Below the pieces are notes generated by a model. It was not told the origin of the DNA and made no database searches. It worked only from the letters and a program-made list of their open reading frames with translations. Position numbers and translations under genes: made by a program. 64,000 nt of DNA from Paramoeba atlantica. Lineage: Eukaryota; Discosea. This document shows positions 45,556-54,947 of the stretch, piece by piece. The stretch's first letter is position 1, and the number at the start of each line of letters is the position of its first letter. The stretch is taken from the NCBI GenBank assembly GCA_977017575.1, contig CDRNVI010000002.1, positions 806,001 to 870,000 on the forward strand, written 5' to 3'.

Positions 45556-47373
45556 ATGAAGAGAAAGCTGTTCAAGCCCCTTAAAAGAGGAAATGGTTCA
45601 GTCGCTACACCTCGTATTCAAACTATACCTACGGATGCAGTTGAATCCACATCCTTCGATAAACCGGATAATGGCATCCAAAAAACTATAAACGGTATAC
45701 TGAATAAAATTACCGTTTCATCAGCATCAAATCTCATTAACCAAATTCTGGAACTTTATCAGCATAACGCATCGAACGTTGTGACCACTGCAGTAGCATC
45801 AAGTATAGTGAACAGCCTTGTATACAATACCGGCGTTCGCTATCATAACTCTACAATTCTTCCACTGTGTTTAATTGTTAAAGCAATTCAAAATCGTGCT
45901 GGAAATTTACAGCTTATTCAGTTGCTCCGTGTTATCATGGAACCTTTGACCTTGTTTGTACGTGAACTCGCTGTTATTTCTGAACATAGCAGGCCTATTT
46001 CAACAGTATGTAGTAACGGAATCAGAAACCTTGTCCTTTTTCTGTCGCTTTTATACAATCTTAACGTTGTGTCCCAGTTGTTAGTAAGTGATCTGGCATT
46101 AATTTTGTCTGGCAGTAGTCTCCTTGTCGATTCCAATACACAGATCATCTCCAATCCTGGGCAATGCGATACACTCTTGATATTGTTGCAGCATTGCGGG
46201 TCACTACTTCGGAGTGAGAACCCTGGTGTCGTGGAAAAAATATTTTCTTCAATTCAAAATTCTAGTAAAAAGAATTCTACGTCTCAGAACACTGAGAGCT
46301 ACGGAGCACATGTGAAAGAAGCCCTAGAACAGGATGAACAATCTCTTTCTCGTACACATCACGAGATTCTTTTGGGCTTTCTGCAAGAACTACGCTTTTA
46401 TCGAAAGAGCAAGGCAAAAAGGAGGGAGGCTTCACTTTCTCCTGAGGAACTAAAACAAAGCCGACAAATCATGCGACAAACGGTAGGAGAAAGCAGTGAC
46501 CATGTGCTTACATTATCGTGGCAAGATTTATGGAACGAGAACCCGGTGCAGACTTTGATGACAACTCAATTTCTTGATGTTTCGGATCAGGATTCGAAAA
46601 TACGAACGTCTTGTGCAACCGATCACTTGATTTTTTCTTCAGAGCGAAGTTTTCTAGAGGATTCAAAGAGTGATTCTACGTGGTCCTGGTTGAGAGGAAC
46701 TAACGCTAACACTCAGTTGCGAAGGGACTATTGGGGTCTATTTACACGAACTCCTCAACTTTCATACGACAACATTCTTTGTGCTGCTGTAGCACTTGAC
46801 CCTAAAAGGAAGCACTGTGAAGACTTAGCGGCTATAATGGTGAAGTATCTGAGCTCGAACCTTTCTAAAGATCAGTTTACGGAAACTAGTTCTACATTTC
46901 GTGTCTTCAACCACATGTGCTCAACTCGACGTAACTTTCGTTTTCACATGCAGAAGTACATTGAAGCATTCTGCAAAGCTTTAGATCCTGTGAAGGACAA
47001 TGAACTTCCTTTATCGCTGATACTAAGAATGGCTCGATGTGCTGCCTGCTGCTCGCGTTGCTCACTAAATAATTCAAAAAGATTGCAACAGCGTATCCCG
47101 GAAAATTTTGGTGCACTGCACTCAGATTTGTGGAGCTATTGCATTCTCTTCTTTTCCATGGGAATGTTGTACTGCTCGAGTGATGAATCATCGGTAGAAT
47201 GGATTTCCAGCGTGGCTCAACGTAAGTCTGTAAAAGATTTTATTCGCCAATATTTTCGAGACGCAGAGTATTACAGCATATTTTATCCGCTATTTCAAGC
47301 CGTACCTCACGCGGAGAAGATTTTAATGTCACGTTTTCGTGGTATTCTTTCACCGAGATTGGAATCATCTTAA
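45556..47373 (+). CDS. MIF4G-like helical protein, possibly NOM1/Sgd1-related
   Basis: 605 residues. The first 240 residues are hydrophobic-helical, beginning IQKTINGILNKITVSSASNL and ILELYQHNASNVVTTAVASS, the look of a MIF4G domain in nucleolar NOM1/Sgd1 proteins. FLQELRFYRKSKAKRREASL near residue 275 and a Trp-rich stretch (STWSWLRGTN) sit where NOM1 has comparable features. A second helical block (about 400-600) may be a diverged MA3 domain. NOM1 acts with an RNA helicase in small-subunit ribosome assembly. The match is by arrangement only; any ARM/HEAT-like protein is the alternative. Confidence 0.4.
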   Translation: MKRKLFKPLKRGNGSVATPRIQTIPTDAVESTSFDKPDNGIQKTINGILNKITVSSASNLINQILELYQHNASNVVTTAVASSIVNSLVYNTGVRYHNSTILPLCLIVKAIQNRAGNLQLIQLLRVIMEPLTLFVRELAVISEHSRPISTVCSNGIRNLVLFLSLLYNLNVVSQLLVSDLALILSGSSLLVDSNTQIISNPGQCDTLLILLQHCGSLLRSENPGVVEKIFSSIQNSSKKNSTSQNTESYGAHVKEALEQDEQSLSRTHHEILLGFLQELRFYRKSKAKRREASLSPEELKQSRQIMRQTVGESSDHVLTLSWQDLWNENPVQTLMTTQFLDVSDQDSKIRTSCATDHLIFSSERSFLEDSKSDSTWSWLRGTNANTQLRRDYWGLFTRTPQLSYDNILCAAVALDPKRKHCEDLAAIMVKYLSSNLSKDQFTETSSTFRVFNHMCSTRRNFRFHMQKYIEAFCKALDPVKDNELPLSLILRMARCAACCSRCSLNNSKRLQQRIPENFGALHSDLWSYCILFFSMGMLYCSSDESSVEWISSVAQRKSVKDFIRQYFRDAEYYSIFYPLFQAVPHAEKILMSRFRGILSPRLESS

Positions 47374-47616
47374 ATCGTATTCGGGCTTCTACGTCATTAT
47401 AGCTTACTACTACCCCGCTTAGGACATGTTACAGTTGTAATGAAACTGGGATAATTTAGAGGGCTGAAACCACCTTGGTTTGCCTAGGTTTGCCTGGGTT
47501 TGCTAATTTTCAATATTGTATTAGGTAACTCAGTTTCTTCCTTGGCGAAAAGCACAGTATATTATTTAATGCTCTTTTCGCACAATAACCTATTTTTCTT
47601 GGATTCACCCAAAAAA
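47374..47616. other. Spacer downstream of the MIF4G-like gene
   Basis: Contains a short triplicated TTTGCCTGGG/TTTGCCTAGG repeat near 47479-47503. Otherwise nothing seen. Confidence 0.4.
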
Positions 47617-47787
47617 AATATTATTCATGATCTTTTGGCGGTTTTTCTTTTTTAGGCTCTTCGTTAAACGCGGTGGTTGTTTTCAACTTAGAAGTCACTC
47701 ATGCTGCGCGCTTCGCGTTGAAAACTACCTTCGCGTTTAACGAAGAGCCTAAAAAAGAAAAATCGCCAAAAGATCATGAATAATATT
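47617..47787. repeat. 171-bp palindrome with the fold-back core
   Basis: Arms pair without length change (positions sum to 95404). The outermost 38 bases, from AATATTATTCATGATC inward, are almost perfectly paired and unlike anything at the other copies. The centre (GTTAAACGCGGTGGTTGTTTTCAAC ... TGCGCGCTTCGCGTTGAAAAC) is homologous to the 97-bp cores at 40641 and 40922. Confidence 0.85.
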
Positions 47788-47890
47788 GCTGTGACCTTTT
47801 ACAGCGGAAAAAAATCTAACCCCCCCCCCTCCTTATACTTCGTTACTGCTCAAAATGGGCGAAGTATAAATGGGAGGTTGCAGTAATATT
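47782..47890. mobile_element. Miniature element, C-run family, copy 6
   Basis: Outer inverted ends AATATTRCTGYRACC (47782-47796 and 47876-47890) and inner paired words CCTTATACTTCG / CGAAGTATAAATGG next to C- and G-runs. It overlaps the end of the preceding palindrome by a few bases, so it probably abuts or inserted at it. Confidence 0.6.
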
Positions 47891-47978
47891 AAACGGGGGT
47901 ACGACTTAATGTACCGGGTATCCTTTTATATACCGGGGAGGTGTATATATAATCGCTACCCAATATACCCCCCCTGGG

Positions 47979-48065
47979 CAATGTGGAAAACAAGGGGATG
48001 GGGTTATGAACGCTCAAAACAAATAGAGCGTTTATACCCCCCACCCCCTTGTTTTTCACGGTGCC
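47979..48065. mobile_element. Miniature element, C-run family, copy 7
   Basis: Arms ACAAGGGGATGGGGTTATGA-ACGCTC and the reverse of ACAAGGGGGTGGGGGGTATA-AACGCTC are separated by about seven bases. The word here is TATAAACGCTC, beside a G/C run as in the other copies. Confidence 0.6.
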
Positions 48066-48086
48066 ATCATGTATTTCCCCTTTTAA

Positions 48087-48140
48087 CCTCCTTGGTTACC
48101 GCAAAAAAACAGGCCCTCCTTGGTTTACCGCAAAAAAACA
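48087..48140 (+). repeat. Two-copy tandem repeat, about 28 bp
   Basis: The unit CCTCCTTGGTTACCGCAAAA plus AAACAGGC occurs twice, the second copy with one extra T. Confidence 0.8.
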
Positions 48141-48215
48141 TTGGGGCTAATATGCCCCCACCCCCCGGCATTATGCCCCCATTACGGTGAGCGAATGTAC
48201 CCCCCCTTAATAAAT

Positions 48216-48298
48216 ATACATAGGGTACATTAGGAACATATAGGGTACTATAGGGAACATATAGGGTACATATAGGGTACTATTTATATAGGGTACAC
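48216..48298 (+). repeat. Irregular TATAGGGTAC repeats
   Basis: At least six copies of ATAGGGTAC or ATAGGGAAC, spaced 12-20 bases apart, bounded on both sides by C-runs (48200 and 48300). Confidence 0.7.
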
Positions 48299-48357
48299 TA
48301 CCCCCCCTATACATTAAGAGGGGGTGCTTTTTGGGTGAGAAAGGACCTTTTTTGTTC

Positions 48358-48663
48358 ATGAGTACGTTGACTTTCAGCACATCCAACCCCGAAACCACGC
48401 CATTCGCTCCCTCGCAACCGCCTTCACCTCGCCCAGCCACCCCCACCCTCCCAAACACCCCCTCCCTCCTCCGACGACCCTCCCGAGCCAATTCTTTGTT
48501 ACTGGGGGTCAGCCAAAAAAGGGTCAAATCCTTGTTACTGGGGGGGTCTAAGGTAGTCTCCGCACTCTCTCCCTACACACTTCCTGTACCCCCTGTACCC
48601 CCCACCTGGACCCGAGTTGCACCCTCTGGAACCCCCACCCGGATCCTCCAGCGAACTCCATAG
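48358..48663 (+). pseudogene. C-rich open frame, possible gene fragment
   Basis: 101 codons, MSTLTFSTSNPETTPFAPSQ then a Pro/Ser/Thr-rich run. The DNA is C-rich like the first halves of the genes at 4355, 25862, 31436 and 52068, but no G-rich second half follows. A duplicated TTGTTACTGGGGG block (48496 and 48532) interrupts it without breaking the frame. It could be the severed front of a two-halves gene; no family recognised. Confidence 0.3.
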
Positions 48664-48831
48664 CCGAAAAAACTCCAAGTATCATTGCCATTGGTTTCTC
48701 TTGGGACCTGACTGGGTTTGCATTTTACTGGTTTCAGCCCTCTTACACTGCTACCAGAGGATGTCAAACAGAACACGCGGAAATGTTCTCTCGATGCGAG
48801 CCATAAATATTATAGCGATGTGAGTTGTATT

Positions 48832-48906
48832 GGCACTATGGGCAAAGGCACTATGGGCAAAGGCACTACGGGCAAAGGCACTATGGGCAAAGGCACTATG
48901 GGCAAA
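48832..48906 (+). repeat. 15-bp minisatellite, five units
   Basis: Five head-to-tail copies of GGCACTATGGGCAAA, one with a T-to-C change in the third unit. The array lies 19 bases outside the 23-bp inverted repeat that may mark the Merlin element's left end. Confidence 0.9.
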
Positions 48907-48924
48907 GGCATTCAAAATGCGGTC

Positions 48925-50617
48925 AAAAGGGCATATTTTTGTACCAATTTTCATTTTCAATGAAATTTCTACCCGATGAGTCGAAAGAAATTCTTAAACT
49001 TACGGAAACATTTTATCGTTCCTCATTAATAATGTACAGAAATATTACAAATGCTTGGGTTAAATTAAAGCAAAATTCGCCTTTTTTTAAAAAAAAGTTT
49101 TTTTTTGCGGTTTTCAAAAATTTTGTGCAATGAAATCAACACTTTCCGCTTCTAGTTTTCTACTTAAATACTTGGACAAGACTTATAAATGAATATAATG
49201 ACAATGATCTTGTAGATTCTGTAGGATGCGCAGCATTACATCGCCGCCATTGTACCGTAGGCTGCCGTTGCATTTTTCAGCATTGGCTTGCACACGATCT
49301 GCCCGTTTATCCTTTTTCCTTCCTAATACGTTTCCTTCTCGATTAAGTCTCTTCTTCGCCACCGAATTCGCGCACTCCACAGTGTTCGTGTGGACACCCT
49401 CTTCTGTTATCCATTCTCGGCGGTGGTTCACGCTATTCCACTTATAGCGTCCACCAAGGCGGATATTGTGACGCGCCCCGTCGGTCCAAGTTCGTGTCCT
49501 CCCCCCGCTCGCCAGATCTTCAATTCGAGGAAGTAACGTGCTCGCCTTACGATCAGGTACAACTTCCATGAACATTTCAGATAATTTGTTCGCTCGAGTA
49601 GTCACAGCAATTGTCTGTGCAACTTCTGTACCATCATCTCGCACCCGTCTTGCACCATGAGAACCTCGGTGACGTTTCCGTACAGAAAAATATGTCTCAT
49701 CGCATTGCATTGAACCAACGCTGCCGCGATTCCTGATACGTCGGCGAACATGAGCTGTGGCCATCATGCCATCCATCCATTGCCTTAGAGACACAATGGT
49801 CTGCTGACTAAGTTCTGTCTCCGCTGCCGAATCCGCATGTCGTCCACCACGAGCGTACAAAATTATGTACTTTAATGTTTGCTTTGCACTTCTTTGTGCC
49901 CTTCCAGGTACGAGAGGTCCTAAGGTGGCGTACATTCCTTTGCATTTTTTAGTACACCTCCATTTCCCGTCAGTTCTATAGTAGAGTCATAGTATAGGGC
50001 GCCTTGTGTAGTCTTTTATAACATACAACCTTCTGAGCCACCAACTTATGGGTTCTTAACCACTCCCTGCATTTCGATTCGCTCCACACAGAAACTTTGC
50101 TCAAAGTGAGATTTCCTCGGCAAGCGAAGCCGTTGCATCCTTTACAGGGCATGTGTTGGAGTTGAGGAGTCTGAATCTAAAAAATGAATCTGAAAAATAA
50201 AGGAAAAAGTGGAAATACGTGATACGATACAAAAAAAGATATAATTATTTTTAGTGGGGACGACTTTCCTTTTTTTTTCAAAAAATGCGAATTTTGCTTT
50301 AATTTCACCAATGCTTGCATTGCGGAATTGCAATCACCTTTCACCTTCGCATGGCGCTGAAAAGTTTTCGGAAATGCTAGGAAGGAATGTTCATCCGGTA
50401 AGCAAATCGTAGGGTTTTACTCACTCAAATATATCACACCCTTCGCAGTAGAAGCTCATATTGTTGCGCGAAATAGAATTTTAAAGGTGATGCTAACTTT
50501 CTTTTAAAAACGGTTCCTTTGTAATGAAGGATTCGAATAAATTATTTAAATTTATTCAAATATTGCAAAAATCGATTTCGGTCAATCCGAAGAGTTGGTA
50601 CAAAAATATGCCCTTTT
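48925..50617 (-). mobile_element. Merlin (IS1595/ISXO2-like) DNA transposon, decayed
   Basis: A transposase pseudogene lies between two nested pairs of inverted repeats: an outer perfect 23-bp pair AAAAGGGCATATTTTTGTAC-CAA (48925-48947 and 50595-50617) and an inner perfect 19-bp pair AAATTAAAGCAAAATTCGC (49062-49080 and 50287-50305). The two pairs are unequally spaced (about 115 against 290 bases), so either the true ends are one pair and the other belongs to a host element, or indels have accumulated. Merlin elements are known in animals and protists but absent from trypanosomatids. Confidence 0.7.
49183..50152 (-). pseudogene. Merlin/ISXO2-like transposase with one frameshift
   Basis: The main frame (250 codons, 49183-49935) holds the DDE domain: SMQCDETYFSVRKRHRGSHG (first Asp), TWTDGARHNIRLGGRYKWN (second Asp) and GVHTNTVECANSVAKKRL (Glu). 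The frame is open a little upstream (DGKWRCTKKCKG). Another minus-strand frame from the ATG at 50152 supplies the zinc-ribbon start (MPCKGCNGFACRGNLT and CREWLRTHKLVAQKVVCYK). The two meet at a frameshift near 49980-50000. The catalytic residues survive, so decay is recent or slight. Confidence 0.85.
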
Positions 50618-50982
50618 CACCCAAAATGCAATGTTGCAGATGCAACACTTTTCTGGAAAACGTGTGGCAGGAACTGTTGCCGAATGAACCTTCTGCCTAG
50701 AACGTGTGGAATGCGTAGTTCGATTCTTTCATTGCTATGGAACTACAAACTCCTTTTTTTCTGTAGATGAGAATATGTGAGAAGTGGAATGAAAGTTTAA
50801 AAACTTTTAAGGCATGTAATTCTGTATATTACATAACATATAGATTTTTTGGTTTCCCATGAGCAGAAACATATAGGCTCATGCAAAGCGAATTAATTTC
50901 AAAGGATTGAGATTGGTGTTATTAAGGCCACTCTTTTTGGTGTTTTATCAAGCCTTTTGTTTTTAGAGCTTAGTTCTGACCT
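50618..50982. other. Spacer before eL8
   Basis: AT-rich with no supported gene. TTTTGTTTTTAG at 50955-50966 is a candidate splice acceptor 17 bases before the eL8 ATG. Confidence 0.4.
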
Positions 50983-51789
50983 ATGGTTTCCAAAACAAAG
51001 TCTTCTCAACCGACGAAGTCAAGCAAAAAGACCGCCGCCAGCTCATCAAAGGGAAGCTCCAAGGTAGCCGCCACGAAGGCAAAGAACCCACTTTTCGTGG
51101 ACCGCCCCAAAACTTTTGGACTTGGGGGAAATGTTCTTCCGCCACGAGATGTCACCCGGCAAGTTCGGTGGCCACTGTATGTCGTGCGTCAGCGTCGCCG
51201 TCGGGTCCTGGAGCGTCGCATGAAGGTCCCCCCCGCCGTACACCAGTTCCGTAACGCACTCGACAAGAGCACTAAGAAAGAGCTTCTCGGGTTCCTCCAA
51301 GGCTATGCCCCTGAGGTCGCCAAGAAGGCACTAGCGGTGAAACAGGCCGCCAAGGCAAAGAGCTCCCGGGTGCCGGCGAAACCCGCCCAGCTGTCCTATG
51401 GAATCCAGGAGGTCACACGCACGGTGGAGTCCAAGCGCGCTCGTCTGGTTGTGATTGCCCACGACGTGGATCCGCTTGAATTAGTGCTGTGGCTCCCTCA
51501 GCTGTGTGTTGCGCAGGGTGTGCCCTACTGTATTGTAAAGTCGAAATCTGAACTGGGAAAACTAGTTGGGCACAAGACGTGCACTGCTATCGCGTTGACA
51601 GAGGTGCGCTCCCAGGACCAGGCGATGCTGGAAAAGCTCTTGACTACTATTAACGCGAAATTCACCGAGCGTTTTGAGGAAATACGACGTGCCTGGGGTG
51701 GTAACCAACAGAGCACGCAGGCCCAGATTCGTGCGAAAAAGCGGGAGAAGGCACTTGCTGGGTTAAAGGCCTCCGACGTTGCAAAGTGA
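50983..51789 (+). CDS. RPL7A: 60S ribosomal protein eL8 (RPL7a)
   Basis: 268 residues. Conserved text: PLFVDRPKTFGLGGNVLPPR, LTRQVRWP-type segment (DVTRQVRWPLYVVRQRRR), then the L7Ae/Gadd45 fold with SYGIQEVTRTVESKRARLVV, IAHDVDPLELVLWLPQLC and VPYCIVKSKSELGKLVGHKT. The N-terminal 28 residues are Lys/Ser-rich. It is a cytosolic large-subunit protein that binds rRNA. Coding GC is high, as in the other translation genes here. Confidence 0.97.
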   Translation: MVSKTKSSQPTKSSKKTAASSSKGSSKVAATKAKNPLFVDRPKTFGLGGNVLPPRDVTRQVRWPLYVVRQRRRRVLERRMKVPPAVHQFRNALDKSTKKELLGFLQGYAPEVAKKALAVKQAAKAKSSRVPAKPAQLSYGIQEVTRTVESKRARLVVIAHDVDPLELVLWLPQLCVAQGVPYCIVKSKSELGKLVGHKTCTAIALTEVRSQDQAMLEKLLTTINAKFTERFEEIRRAWGGNQQSTQAQIRAKKREKALAGLKASDVAK

Positions 51790-52067
51790 TGAAGAAAAAA
51801 TATCTCTAGAAGATTGAAAAATAGGACGGTAAAGCTGCAGAAGTCGTTGCAAAACAAAATACAAGTGTTTTGTTTTGCCCCTTAAGAATTTTGTAGAATA
51901 TTAAGAAACAAACTTTTGGTATAAATTATAACTTTTTCATTTTATAAATGCAACACTCTTATCCATTATCACTCTAACACAACTTTTTCTTGTCTTGATC
52001 AACTACACACAATCTGTTACTCTGATCCCTCTCTCCTTGCTTATCTTCCTTTTTCTCTCTTCTATCC

Positions 52068-53543
52068 ATGAGCCACACCCCTTCCCCCCAACACTCCCCC
52101 AGTACCCAACCCACCACCTCTCCCACTCTCTCCCCCACCCTCCTTCACCCCCCACCCCGCACCCCCACCGCCCCAGTCCCCGGCTTTCCCCATCCCCCTT
52201 CCTTCTTTCACCACCACCACCCCACCCTCCCCGAACTCCCCGGCCACCCTCCACCCCCTCCTCGTGATCCCCCACCCCCTCCACGTCCCCCCACCCTCGG
52301 CGGCACCGACCCGATGAAATACAAAACCGCAATGTGCCGCAACTGGGAGACCACCGGACAGTGCCACTTCCGCGGGTGTACCTTCGCCCATGGCCGCGCG
52401 GAGCTCCGACCCCTACCCCCACGTCCCGGCGTAGTCGACACAACGCCCCACAGCCTCCCCACCGATACCCCGTTAACCCACCTCCCTACTCCCCCCTCCC
52501 ACTCTACCCCATTTGTGGAGTGTGGGCCCTTTCCCCCCTCTACCGTACATCTCATCGACACACTCCCTACCACCCGGACCCACTCCCCCACAACCGTACC
52601 CAGTACCAGGAGTAGTCCCAGTCACAGTAGCAGTAACAGCAACCGTACCGCAGTCCACAGTAGTGCCGCCACAGCTCCAGCAACAGCCACAACAACAACA
52701 ACAACCGGCCTGGGATCGACCACCCTATGGGGAAGGCCTACCGTACCCGCGGGCTCGACGCCTGCTGTAGTCGGGGTCCTCGGGGTCCCACGTAGTGGAC
52801 CTCACGTCGTGCCGTTACAACCGACGAACTACCCCCACACACAAACAACAAACGAACGGGGGCGTACTACGCCTCGAGGAGTAGCGGGAGCCATGGGGTA
52901 TGGGGTAGGGGGAACGACAGGGGGAGTGGTGTCCCGGTCCCCGACCCCTACGCCTACGTTGGTGGCCCCGGTTTATTCGTCGGGGGGAGCGGGAGGAGGG
53001 GTTGCTCCAGGGGGTAGTGGTGTGCCTCGGAGTCGAGGAGGGGGGATGAACGCAACAGAGGAGTTGCTGCGGGAACTTGCGAACGCGATCCACCGGGATC
53101 ATGAGACCTTGCGTGGGGTCCAGGACACCGCACGTGGTTTGGAGAAGGTGTTGCAGGCGGAGAGGGTGGAGAGGGCGGCGCAGCGAGTGGAGGCGGAGAG
53201 GAGTGCGATGGAGCTCGCACGGGTGAAACAAAGGGTGGTGGAGTTGGAGCAGAGGTTGGTGGGGGTGACGGAGGGGGAGGAGGCAGACGGGTCGGGGGTG
53301 AAGTTGCCGGGTACGGAACGGCACAGCCCTGTGGAGGGGCGCTCGGGTACTCCGACGAGTCGGGATACGATGCGACCTGGGGATAAGTCCACTCCGCTGT
53401 TTTCCGAGACTATGAGCATGCAGGAGGGGGCACTCACGCCGCGTGAAATATCTCCGTCAGATGAAACGGCGGCAGAGTGTGCGTCCAGCGAGGATCAAAA
53501 ACTCCGGGAATTGCTAAGCGTCCTGCAGGTAGGCTCCTTGTAG
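52068..53543 (+). CDS. CCCH zinc-finger protein with coiled coil, two-halves composition
   Basis: 491 residues. A Pro/Thr/Ser-rich leader, then one CCCH finger (KTAMCRNWETTGQCHFRGCT and FAHG; spacing C-x8-C-x4-C-x3-H) near residue 90. A long Pro/Ser/Thr then Gly/Val-rich linker follows, and a coiled coil at about residues 325-410 (EELLRELANAIHRDHETLRG). The YKTxxC(R/K) lead-in to the finger is typical of RNA-binding CCCH proteins, which regulate mRNA levels in kinetoplastids. Coding-strand DNA is C-rich at 52060-52720 and G-rich at about 52850-53300. Confidence 0.8.
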   Translation: MSHTPSPQHSPSTQPTTSPTLSPTLLHPPPRTPTAPVPGFPHPPSFFHHHHPTLPELPGHPPPPPRDPPPPPRPPTLGGTDPMKYKTAMCRNWETTGQCHFRGCTFAHGRAELRPLPPRPGVVDTTPHSLPTDTPLTHLPTPPSHSTPFVECGPFPPSTVHLIDTLPTTRTHSPTTVPSTRSSPSHSSSNSNRTAVHSSAATAPATATTTTTTGLGSTTLWGRPTVPAGSTPAVVGVLGVPRSGPHVVPLQPTNYPHTQTTNERGRTTPRGVAGAMGYGVGGTTGGVVSRSPTPTPTLVAPVYSSGGAGGGVAPGGSGVPRSRGGGMNATEELLRELANAIHRDHETLRGVQDTARGLEKVLQAERVERAAQRVEAERSAMELARVKQRVVELEQRLVGVTEGEEADGSGVKLPGTERHSPVEGRSGTPTSRDTMRPGDKSTPLFSETMSMQEGALTPREISPSDETAAECASSEDQKLRELLSVLQVGSL

Positions 53544-54224
53544 ACGCCACGCATCTTCATAATCTTTGCATATTGATAGATCTGCGATAGGATAGTTATG
53601 TCTTGCTGGCTTGGTGCAAGTTGCCAATCATGAGATGTGCGGCATGATTAGGTTTGACGGCTCAAAGTCTTTATTTCTCCATGTGTTTATAGTTCAGTTT
53701 TTTAGAAACATAATAATCAACAAAGTAGTACTTGTTTCGCTGCTCTTAAAAGTCTAGAATTGCTCTTTTTGTCTTATGCGTATTATTCTTATTCGATTTA
53801 ACCGAATCTATTTTTGAAGTTTTAATCCCCTTTAATCTGTCAAACTCACATTTAATCGCCGCATCTTAATGTAGATTTTAATTTACGTTGCTGTTTTATC
53901 TAATTGGGACGTGTCAGAGTCTTGTTAAAGCCACCAATCTGTACGTCTTTGGGCTAGATGCCAATAGGCAATGAATCTCATTCTCTAACTCACTAAGTGT
54001 AATAGGTATATCAACCTGAACGAATACAAGTCCTTGGAAGTAAAGCAGGTGTAGTGTATCGCTTTCCTATTTCTTATAATCTGTTGCGTATTTCTAGATT
54101 TTAGTTTGAAACCCGAGTTGTTGAGTGACACGCTACAGATTTATCGTTGTCACACGTGCATCGCGGAGTATTTAATTTGTTATTGTAGAATAAGAAGTCA
54201 TCATTTTAATTTTTCTTTATCAAT
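53544..54224. other. Intergenic spacer, nothing recognised
   Basis: 680 AT-rich bases; I looked for tRNA-like, snoRNA-like and repeat structure and found none I can support. Confidence 0.4.
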
Positions 54225-54626
54225 ATGGGGCTTTGTGCCTCCAAAGTAAACACCAGCAGTCCTGTAGCAGCACAATTTGACGCCGATTGGATTCCTTTTA
54301 TCGATGGAAAGAGAGGTGCAGATTTTCACCGAGTAGTGAGGGCCTGTTCCCCTTTTGCAAGCCATGAGTTGGGAGAGCGATGGGCAGAAGGGGTCCTTAA
54401 GCGAATGCACATCGGTTTGGAGAAACGCAATCTTGCAGGAGTGTACAAATATGATATTAAGGGAATTGGGAACAATGGCATCATTGAGGTTTGTTGTAAC
54501 GTGACAAATCCGAGTGGGCTTCCTGGTCCACACGTTAACCGAAATTTTCATTATGTCTTGCAATATTTTACAGAACAGTCTTCAGATAAAATAGACAGGG
54601 AAAAGGGGCAAGTGATGGATTCCTAG
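54225..54626 (+). CDS. Hypothetical small protein with N-terminal acylation motif
   Basis: 133 residues. It begins MGLCASKVN: Gly2 with Ser6 fits N-myristoylation and Cys4 fits palmitoylation, a dual signal common in kinetoplastid membrane and flagellar proteins. The body is a compact domain (FIDGKRGADFHRVVRACSPF, GVYKYDIKGIGNNGIIEVCC) with alternating hydrophobic residues that suggest beta strands in the second half. No family recognised. The start is secure because the motif depends on it. Confidence 0.7.
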   Translation: MGLCASKVNTSSPVAAQFDADWIPFIDGKRGADFHRVVRACSPFASHELGERWAEGVLKRMHIGLEKRNLAGVYKYDIKGIGNNGIIEVCCNVTNPSGLPGPHVNRNFHYVLQYFTEQSSDKIDREKGQVMDS

Positions 54627-54947
54627 TGTTCTTTGGAGTATCTATTCGCGATACAGACTCCGAGCATGTTTTGTACAAAGAGAGGCATACAGTATGTGAT
54701 CAGTGCTTTCCCATCTTTCCAGATACGGATTTCAGATCAGTATTGCGCAACGTAATAAACGAAAAAACGTATTTGTCATTTTGAAAAGTGGTCATGTTTT
54801 TAAGAATGATCCATCTGTGTTACTTCACACTTCAAGACTACTTGAGCATACAATTTATGTAGAATAATCTAGAAATAATCTGCACGAAACATTTGTTGAA
54901 AATGGACATTTGAAGGTTGTTTCATTACTGAGTTCTACTGCTATAAA
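54627..54947. other. Intergenic spacer, nothing recognised
   Basis: AT-rich; no gene, RNA or repeat seen. Confidence 0.4.
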
